NCBI GenBank assembly: GCA_902826945.1 | Contig: CADEGS010000238.1 | Coordinates: 1-6,595, forward strand | Direction of reading: 5' to 3' | DNA from: an uncultured bacterium | GTDB taxonomy: Bacteria; Planctomycetota; UBA1135; GCA-002686595 | Length of the DNA stretch: 6,595 nucleotides | In this document: positions 1-5,800 of the stretch, one piece after another | Layout of the letters: each line of letters opens with the position of its first letter | Position numbering within the stretch: the first letter of the stretch is position 1 | Position numbers and translations under genes: made by a program | Notes under the pieces: generated by a model | Told to the model about the DNA's origin: nothing | What the model saw: only the letters and a program-made list of their open reading frames with translations | Databases searched by the model: none

Positions 1-868
1 CGCGCGTCGGGCGCGGCGCGTGCTGCATCGACTCGAGCATCTCGGTCGCCGTGATCGTGAAGCGACCGGCGCTGCGCGCGGCCAGCGCCAGCGTCTTCTG
101 CAGCATCGGGAGCTGCTCCAGCTCGACCTCCACGCCCAGGTCGCCGCGCGCGATCATGATCCCGTCGGCCTCGCGCAGGATGTCGTGGATGCGCTGCACG
201 GCGGGCGCGCGCTCGATCTTGGCCACGATCAGCGCCTTGTCGGGCGCCAGGGCGCGCACGCGCGCCACGTCCTCGGGACCGCCGATGAAGCTCACGCCGA
301 CCAGGTCGATCCCGAACTCGCGCGCCAGCAGCAGGTCCTCGCGGTCCTTCGGCGTCGGCAGCTCCATGTGCAGCTCGGTGTCGGGCAGGTTGACGCCCTT
401 GCGGTCGCCGAAGCCGCCGCCGCGCAGGACGACCGCCACCAGGCGATCGGCGTGCGCCTCGACGACGCGCAGCTCGATCACGCCGTCGGCGATGAAGATG
501 CGCTGGCCGGGGCGCACGAGCTGCACGAAGCCGGGCACGTCGAAGCACACCTCGCCGTCCACGTCGGGGCCGGCCCCCTCGCGCAGCGTCAGACGCTCGT
601 CCTTGCGCACGCGTCGCTTGCCGCCGGAGACGAGGCCCAGGCGCAGCTTGGGCCCCTGGATGTCGCCCAGGATGCCCACCACGCGCCCGCGGCGCGCGGC
701 CTCCTCGCGCACGATCGCCACGCGCCGGCGGTGGTCCTCGGGGTTGCCGTGGCTGAAGTTGATGCGCGCGATCGACAGGCCGGCGTCGATCATGTCGCCG
801 ACCACCGGCTCGGACGCGGGTCCGATCGTGGCGACGATCTTCGTGTGGGCTTCGGGTCGCGTGGGCAT
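1..868 (-). CDS. pyk: Pyruvate kinase, N-terminal 289 residues (C-terminus beyond window)
   Basis: Cytoplasmic glycolytic enzyme that transfers phosphate from phosphoenolpyruvate to ADP, giving pyruvate and ATP. Visible motifs in order: TKIVATIGPAS (9-19), the active-site strand RINFSHG (35-41), DIQGPKLR (69-76) leading into the B domain (about 74-165), the AKIE motif with catalytic Lys217 and metal ligand Glu219, ARGDLG with metal ligand Asp243, and TATEMLESM (273-281) with catalytic Thr275, followed by PRPTR at the window edge. Family members are about 470-480 residues, so about 190 residues including the C domain lie outside. Ile70/Gln71/Lys74/Leu77 match the pattern described for K+-independent enzymes (Lys instead of Glu at the position of rabbit Glu117). 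Glu276 replaces the usual Gln of TATQML. The start at 868 gives the normal family N-terminus. It has no clear Shine-Dalgarno sequence, and an in-frame GTG lies 15 bases upstream (883). The next gene upstream, on the same strand, ends 129 bp away. Identity is certain; start choice is fairly sure. Confidence 0.96.
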   Translation of the reverse strand, partial: MPTRPEAHTKIVATIGPASEPVVGDMIDAGLSIARINFSHGNPEDHRRRVAIVREEAARRGRVVGILGDIQGPKLRLGLVSGGKRRVRKDERLTLREGAGPDVDGEVCFDVPGFVQLVRPGQRIFIADGVIELRVVEAHADRLVAVVLRGGGFGDRKGVNLPDTELHMELPTPKDREDLLLAREFGIDLVGVSFIGGPEDVARVRALAPDKALIVAKIERAPAVQRIHDILREADGIMIARGDLGVEVELEQLPMLQKTLALAARSAGRFTITATEMLESMQHAPRPTR

Positions 869-942
869 GGAGTCGCCGCGCACCCGGACGGGACGGGAGG
901 GCGGCGCCCGCGATCTTGCCGACCGCGTGCGGGCAGGAGCAA

Positions 943-958
943 GGATCGCGCGCGATCC
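943..958 (-). terminator. Perfect 16-bp palindrome between the DNRLRE gene and pyk (candidate terminator or operator)
   Basis: GGATCGCG followed directly by CGCGATCC is a perfect palindrome. As RNA it could form a 6-bp stem with a CGCG loop. It lies 40 bp after the stop codon of the secreted-protein gene and 75 bp before the pyk start, in the direction of leftward transcription. On the minus strand it is followed by TTGCTCC, which is not a true T-tract. It could be a weak terminator, a binding site for a dimeric regulator of pyk, or chance in GC-rich DNA. Confidence 0.3.
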
Positions 959-976
959 CGCCGCGCGGCCCCGCGC

Positions 977-997
977 CGGGCGGCCGGGCGGCCGGGC
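977..997. repeat. Short GC-rich tandem repeat, 8-bp unit, about 2.6 copies
   Basis: CGGGCGGC is repeated twice and followed by a partial third copy. The tract directly abuts the TGA stop codon of the secreted-protein gene on its 3' side. It is exact but short. It can be explained by replication slippage in GC-rich noncoding DNA, and no function is apparent. Confidence 0.55.
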
Positions 998-2062
998 TCA
1001 GCTGCCCAGCGTGAGGTCCCGCGCGTTGGAGAGCGCGAAGGGCGGCGAGCCGAACTGGATCGCCTGCGAGCAGAGCGCGAAGCCGCACAAGGCCGGCACG
1101 CTCGGGACCGGGAGCGAGTACGTGTCCACGCCGCCCGCCGACGACGTCGGCGCCACGCCGCCGCCGCTCAGGAGCTCGCCGCTGCCGAGGTCCAGGCACA
1201 AGAGCGTCTGCCCGCCGCTCAGGGTGAGCGAGAACGGCGTGTCGAAGGCGAACAGGCGCGAGGTGGCCTGGCCGGCCAGTGCGTTGTCCACCGTCCCGAC
1301 GAAGGTCCCGCCGAGCACCATCGTCCCCGAGGCGTAGGACGCCGGGTTCGCGCCGCCGTTGCGCGAGGCGGCCGCCGCCGTGCACGGCGGCGTGTACTCG
1401 ACCGTCAGCCGCGGGCGCGCCGAGCTCGGCATCGTCTCCCGGCTGCGAAAGCGCTTGGTCGTCTCGAGCACGCTCTCCTCGCCGATCAGGATCCAGCCGA
1501 AGTTCGCGGCCGGCGCGTCCAGCCAGGCCTGCACGTCGGCGGCCATCTGCGCCGAGCTCCAGTCGTAGTCGTCGAGGTCGGCCACGCTCGTCGTGGCGCT
1601 GGCCGCGCCGACGAAGTCGCCGCCGGCGCTCGCCCAGAGGCTCGCGGAGAAGAACGTGTGGATCCAGGTCGCGTCGCCCGGCGTGGAGAGCGCGCCGCCC
1701 CCGCCCGTCGACGACGACGTGCCCTCGCCCCAGTCGGCGGTCAGGACGTGCAGCGACACGTCGCGCGGCGTCGGCGTGGCGACCGAGTCGCAGGTCATCG
1801 TGAGCGTGACCGCGTCGATCGTCGAGCCCGCGGGCACGCTCGCGGCGACGTCGAAGGCCATCACCGCGCGGCGGATCGCCCCGCCGCCGAAGCCGCGCAC
1901 GCGCCCGGCGAACAGGATCGGGCCCGCGCCGTTGGAGAGCGCGCCGGAGCTCTCCTCGATCAGGGTGTTGTCGCGCACGGGCTCGAGCACGACCGTCTGG
2001 GCGGCGAGGGGGACGGCGGCGAAGAGCGCGCAGGCTCCGAGCAGGGACGACGTGGAACGCAT
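998..2062 (-). CDS. Secreted DNRLRE-domain protein with a planctomycete-style C-terminal domain
   Basis: 354 residues. Residues 1-21 form a Sec signal peptide: Arg2, a hydrophobic core (about 7-19), and likely cleavage after Ala21 (PLAA/QTVV). Residues about 25-224 look like a DNRLRE domain, a beta-sandwich module of bacterial surface proteins. They begin with DNTLIEESSG (31-40), continue with RRAVMAFDV (64-72) and an IDAVTLTMTC strand (82-91), and end with the typical closing strand PRLTVEYTP (217-225). Residues 227-354 form a second domain with RNGGANPA (234-241), Cys227, Cys289, Cys326 and Cys331, and the ending LSNARDLTLG (344-353). I recall this style from the C-termini of many exported planctomycete proteins; its function is unknown. 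The protein is probably displayed on or released from the cell surface. There is no catalytic motif. The start at 2062 gives a proper signal peptide, but no Shine-Dalgarno sequence precedes it. The DNRLRE assignment is from pattern memory and is fairly confident. Confidence 0.85.
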   Translation of the reverse strand: MRSTSSLLGACALFAAVPLAAQTVVLEPVRDNTLIEESSGALSNGAGPILFAGRVRGFGGGAIRRAVMAFDVAASVPAGSTIDAVTLTMTCDSVATPTPRDVSLHVLTADWGEGTSSSTGGGGALSTPGDATWIHTFFSASLWASAGGDFVGAASATTSVADLDDYDWSSAQMAADVQAWLDAPAANFGWILIGEESVLETTKRFRSRETMPSSARPRLTVEYTPPCTAAAASRNGGANPASYASGTMVLGGTFVGTVDNALAGQATSRLFAFDTPFSLTLSGGQTLLCLDLGSGELLSGGGVAPTSSAGGVDTYSLPVPSVPALCGFALCSQAIQFGSPPFALSNARDLTLGS

Positions 2063-2070
2063 GGTCGAGC

Positions 2071-2086
2071 GGGCTCGGCAGAGCCC
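2071..2086 (-). promoter_or_regulatory. Hairpin in the leader of the DNRLRE gene
   Basis: GGGCTC and GAGCCC form a perfect 6-bp inverted repeat around a 4-nt loop. It ends 8 bases before the ATG at 2062, where a ribosome binding site would be expected. No purine-rich Shine-Dalgarno sequence exists here. The hairpin could affect translation initiation, but a 6-bp GC stem is also expected by chance in such DNA. Confidence 0.25.
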
Positions 2087-2180
2087 GGCGGAAGGGAGGG
2101 GGCACGGAAGGCGCGCGCGGCGCGCTTCCCCGGCGCATTCTAGGCGTGCGCGGTTCCGCGCGGCCCCCCGGAAGCGGCGA

Positions 2181-2208
2181 AGGGCCGCCGGCGCGAGCCG
2201 GCGACCCT
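2181..2208 (-). terminator. Strong hairpin downstream of the RRM gene (candidate terminator)
   Basis: A 7-bp perfect stem (CGCCGGC/GCCGGCG, 2186-2203) encloses a 4-nt loop. After one C/A mismatch (2185/2204) four more pairs extend it (AGGG with CCCT), giving 11 pairs in total. It lies 46-73 bp past the stop of the leftward RRM gene and 119 bp before the start of the next leftward gene. There is no T-tract, so intrinsic termination is uncertain. The position and stability make it the best terminator candidate here. Read on the plus strand the loop would be GCGA, of the GNRA class. Confidence 0.45.
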
Positions 2209-2219
2209 CCCGTTCGCTC

Positions 2220-2237
2220 GCCCCCGCGCGCGGGGGC
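2220..2237 (-). terminator. Perfect 18-bp GC palindrome just after the RRM gene
   Basis: GCCCCCGCG is followed directly by CGCGGGGGC, a perfect 18-bp palindrome. As RNA it would form a 7-bp stem with a CGCG loop. It begins 17 bp past the stop codon of the RRM gene in the leftward direction. Together with the hairpin at 2181-2208 it makes a tandem pair of stems, which fits a 3' end of a transcript that is stabilised or terminated by structure. No T-tract follows on the minus strand. Confidence 0.4.
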
Positions 2238-2253
2238 TGGCGTCAGGCCCGGC

Positions 2254-2556
2254 CTACCAGCGGCGGCCGCCGCCGCCGCCGCCGCCACCGCCGCCCGCGC
2301 GCGGCTGGCGCTCGCGCGCCTCGTTCACGGTCAGCGCACGGCCGTCGAGCTCCTGGCCGTCCAGGTCGGCGATCGCGGCCTGGGCGTCGGCCTCGTTGGC
2401 CATCTCCGCGAAGGCGAAGCCGCGCGGCCGACCGGTCTCGCGGTCGGTCACGAGGTGGATGTCCTTCACGGAGCGGCCTCCCTCGGTGAGGGCCGCGCGC
2501 AGCGTGTCCTCGGTCGTGTTCCAGCTCAGGTTGCCGACGTACAGTCGAGTTCCCAT
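2254..2556 (-). CDS. Small RRM-domain RNA-binding protein with a glycine tail
   Basis: 100 residues, a typical length for bacterial single-RRM proteins, which resemble cyanobacterial Rbp and plant glycine-rich RNA-binding proteins. The RRM fills residues 3-80. RNP2 is LYVGNL (5-10) and RNP1 is RGFAFAEM (45-52), carrying the aromatic residues Tyr6, Phe47 and Phe49 that stack on RNA bases. The tail (86-100) is a run of ten glycines followed by RRW. It probably binds single-stranded RNA in the cytoplasm; relatives are often cold-induced or act as RNA chaperones, but that is family knowledge and not visible here. The open frame continues upstream to 2718. The start at 2556 is preferred because AGAAGGA lies 5 bases before the ATG and because the RRM normally starts right at the N-terminus. 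A divergent gene lies across a 265-bp gap. Strong hairpins follow its stop. Confidence 0.95.
   Translation of the reverse strand: MGTRLYVGNLSWNTTEDTLRAALTEGGRSVKDIHLVTDRETGRPRGFAFAEMANEADAQAAIADLDGQELDGRALTVNEARERQPRAGGGGGGGGGGRRW
2266..2295 (-). repeat. GGC triplet run encoding the polyglycine tail
   Basis: Ten consecutive glycine codons of the RRM gene. In coding order they are two GGC, one GGT and seven GGC, flanked by arginine codons towards the C-terminus. It is a trinucleotide microsatellite prone to slippage, so tail length may vary between strains without changing the frame. Confidence 0.85.
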
Positions 2557-2561
2557 TCGTT

Positions 2562-2568
2562 TCCTTCT
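2562..2568 (-). promoter_or_regulatory. Shine-Dalgarno sequence of the RRM gene
   Basis: On the minus strand AGAAGGA sits 5 bases before the ATG at 2556. It is the strongest ribosome binding site in the window and decides the start of the 100-residue protein against a longer upstream frame. Confidence 0.8.
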
Positions 2569-2717
2569 CGTTGTCTGCGCTCGCGTCACCTGTCCAAACA
2601 ACGGAAGGGTTCGGATACGCGGATCATCGTCAGGGGTTTCGTTCGTCGCGTCCCGCCTCGGGAGAGCCGGGACGGGCCGAGCCCCTCCGCGAACATCGCG
2701 CAGGGCGGCCCGCGACA

Positions 2718-2723
2718 ATCATA
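2718..2723 (-). promoter_or_regulatory. Possible -10 element for the RRM gene
   Basis: TATGAT on the minus strand matches 5 of 6 bases of the TATAAT consensus and stands out in this GC-rich DNA. No good -35 hexamer lies 16-19 bp upstream. If used, transcription would start near 2711 and leave a leader of about 155 nt before the RRM start, a length seen in some cold-shock genes. This is a weak call. Confidence 0.25.
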
Positions 2724-2821
2724 CGGGGAGGGCCCCGGCGACGGTTAGAGGCGGCCGGGCGGCCCCCGTACGCCGTTCCCCTCCTGGCGGCTCGGGGTCG
2801 CTCGCGCTAGTAGTGGCCGCC

Positions 2822-5800
2822 ATGGACCAGAGGACGAACCCCCGTGGCGCCCCCCTCCCGCTCGTCTGCCTGGCGCTGGGCCTGCTGCTGGGAGGATGCG
2901 GCAAGGACGAGCCGTCCTCCGCCGGGGCGGAGCTGCTCGCGGCGCGCGACCGCGCGGCCGAGTTCGGCCTGTGGCAGAAGGACGGCTGGGCGGACGCGCG
3001 CAAGGCGCTCGAGCCGATCGTCGCGCGCGCGGACGCGAGCGGCGAGGACCTGCTGCGCATGGCCTGCGCGCTGCTCGGCGCCGGGCTGCCGGACGAGGCG
3101 CTGCCCTACGTCGAGCGCGCGGCGAAGCTCGAGCCCGACAGCCCGGTGCTGCACTGGTGCCGCTTCCGCATCGCGCGCATCGCGTACGACAACGAGACCG
3201 CGCTGCGCGAGCTGCAGGAGGTGCGCCGCCTCGCGCCCGACGACGTCGCCTCGCGCCTGGCGATCGGCATGGTGCTCTCCGACCTGGCGATGGACGAGCC
3301 GGGCAAGGGCTACGAGAGCCGCGCGCTGGAGGCGCTCGAGACCTTCGTCGCGCTGCCGCCGGAGACGACCGCCGCGTGGCGCGTGACGGCGCTCTTCCGG
3401 CTCAGCTCGCTGCTCGGTCGCCTGGGCGAGGAGCAGCGCTCGCAGGAGCGCTTCGCGCAGTACCAGCGCATGGTGGACCAGGGCATCGACTCGCCCGGCG
3501 AGCCCGAGCACCAGCCCGGCACCCTGGGCGCGATCCCTCCCGGACGCCCGGACGTCTTCGCGATCGCGAAGCCCGCGGCGCCGGCGCCGCTCGCGCTGCG
3601 CGAGGTGGCCGGGACGGCCGGGGCGCGCGCCCTCGCCGCCGCGCTCTTCGCCGCCGATCCGAAGCTCGAGCCGCGCCCCGGCGGCCCCTCGGGCGAGGAG
3701 CTGTGGAGCGTCCCGCCGGTGCCGCTCGACGTCGTGCTCGGCGGCCGGGGCGGCGTCGTGCTGTACGCGCGCAGCGCGGGCGGCGCGCTCGGCTCGCCGC
3801 GCCAGGTCGCCCAGGGCGACGTCCTCGACGTCGTGCCCTTCGACCGCGGCAACCCGAGCACCGAGCCGACGAGCTTCGCCTGGCGCCGCGCGGGCGACGC
3901 CGAGCCCGACCTGCTGGTCGCGCTGGCGCGGCCGGGCGGCTGGGAGCTGTGCGTGCTCGAGCGCGACGGGGAGGAATGGACGCTCTCCGAGCCCTTCCTG
4001 AGCGGCACGGGCGCGCTCGCCCCCGGCCACGTGCTGGCCGTGGACCTCGACCACGAGGGCGACCTCGACCTGGTCGTGGCGAGCTCTTCCGGCGTGCGCG
4101 TGTGGCGCGACGACGAGCTCGACGCGTCGCTCGCGGGGCTGACCGAGGTGACGGCGGAGCTGCCGCTGCCGGCCGGCTCGTACCGCCCGATCGCCGAGGA
4201 CTTCGACGGCGACGACGACGTGGACCTGCTCCTGGTCGACGAGACGGGCGGCCCGCCGCGCTGGCTCTCGAGCGAGCGCGGCTGGCGCTTCGGCGACGCC
4301 TCGAGCCAGCTCCCGCGCGCGAACGGGCGGCGGCTGTGCGCGGCCGACCTCGACGGCACGGGCTTCGCCGACCTCGCGACGCTCGGCGACGCGCTGCGCG
4401 TGCACGTGCGCGGCCCGACCGGCGAGCTGCGCGCGACGCTCGAGTGGCCGCTCCCCGCGCCGGCGGCGGGCGACCCGGTCGCCTGCGACTGGGACCTGGA
4501 CGGCGTGACCGACGTCCTGTGGCCGACCGAGGGCGGCGGCGTCGCGGGCGTGCTCGCGCCCGGCCTGAAGGACGGCGGCGTCGGCTTCACGCTCGCGGAA
4601 GGCCGCGGCGCACAGGGCCCGTGCACGCTCGTCGTGGCCGACCTCGACGGCGACTTCGACCAGGACGTGCTCGTGCTCGACTCGCTGGGCCTGCGCGAGG
4701 GGCTGGGCGATGGACCGCGGGGCGCGCTGGTGGACCTGCGCGGCTACAAGGACAACGCGCGCGGCGTCGGCGCGCGCGTCGAGCAGCGCCAGGGCCTCGT
4801 CTACCGGCGCATCCACTGGACGGGCCGGCGCGAGCTCGTCGGCGGGTCGAGCGGGCTCGAGCGCCTGCGCGTGACCTGGCCCAACGCCGTGAAGCAGAGC
4901 TACTTCGACCTCGAGGCCGGCGTCTCGTACGTGATCTGGCAGCGCCCCGGCCTGGTGGGCTCGTGCCCCTTCCTCTACGCCTGGGACGGCCAGCGCACCT
5001 CGTTCGTGACCGACGTGCTCGGCATCACGCCGCTCGGCCTGCCGATGGCCCCGGGGCTCCTCGTGCCGCCCGACCACGACGAGTACGTGCTCGTGAAGGC
5101 GAGCCAGCTCGCGCCGCGCGACGGCTTCCTCGAGCTGCAGCTCACCGAGGAGCTGCGCGAGGTGACCTACCTCGACCGCGTGCGCCTCGACGCGATCGAT
5201 CACCCCGCCGACGTCGAGGTCTTCCCGAACGAGCGCTTCACCTTCCCGCCCTTCCCCGAGCCGCACGTGCACACGCTGCGCGCGCCGCTCGCGCCGCTGT
5301 CGGCGCGCGACGACCAGGACCGCGACTGGACGAACGAGCTGGCGGCGGACGACCGCCGCCTGGCGAGCCCGTTCGAGGCGCTGGGCGGGCGCTTCCAGGG
5401 GCTCGCCCGCCAGCACGCGCTCGAGCTCGCCTTCGACCCCGAGCGCGTGCGCGCGGCCGGGCGCCTGCGGCTGGCGATGACGGGCTGGTTCTTCTGGACC
5501 GACGCCAGCGTCAACATGGCCGCCGCGCGCCACTCCGGCGCGGAGTTCGTGCCGCCGCTCCTGCAGATCCCCGACCCCGAGGGCGGCGCCGACGGCTGGC
5601 GCACGGTCGGCGAGCCGCTCGGCTTCCCTGCCGGCAAGCTGAAGACGATCGTCGTGGACGTCACCGAGCTCGTGAACCGCGACGACGCGCGCCTGCGCGT
5701 CGTGAGCACGCTGCGGATCTGCTGGGACTCGATCCGGCTCGCGACCGACGCCGACGACGCGCCGCTCGAGACGCGCTCGCTCGAGCCGGCCGAGGCGCGC

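Larger units (their letters stand above)
2557..2821. promoter_or_regulatory. Divergent intergenic region between the RRM gene and the lipoprotein gene
   Basis: 265 bp that must hold promoters for both directions. It contains the lowest-GC stretch of the window, around 2590-2645. I see no gene in it. A 5-3-5 inverted repeat (CGCGA-ACA-TCGCG) lies at 2688-2700. The last 100 bp before the lipoprotein start are very GC-rich and hold no convincing -10/-35 pair for the rightward gene. Confidence 0.6.

Noticed and set aside
20..2143. A 707-codon plus-strand open frame across pyk and the DNRLRE gene
   Set aside because: Its translation is Arg/Ala/His-rich low complexity and crosses two real minus-strand genes and their gap. 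It is a GC artefact.
2266..2295. GCC/GGC run considered as part of a CRISPR or other repeat array
   Set aside because: It is a plain glycine codon run inside the RRM gene, with no spacers and no repeat unit longer than 3 bp.
2557..2718. N-terminal extension of the RRM protein by 54 residues
   Set aside because: The internal ATG at 2556 has a strong Shine-Dalgarno sequence and starts right at the RRM. The extension is Arg/Pro-rich without features.
2396..2821. N-terminal extension of the lipoprotein by 142 residues
   Set aside because: It would bury the lipoprotein signal peptide, overlap the RRM gene on the other strand and add low-complexity sequence. The ATG at 2822 gives a normal lipobox at residue 26.
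2816..2825. GCCGCCATGG around the lipoprotein start, identical to the eukaryotic Kozak consensus
   Set aside because: The gene is clearly bacterial, with a lipobox and bacterial domains. In DNA this GC-rich the match is chance.
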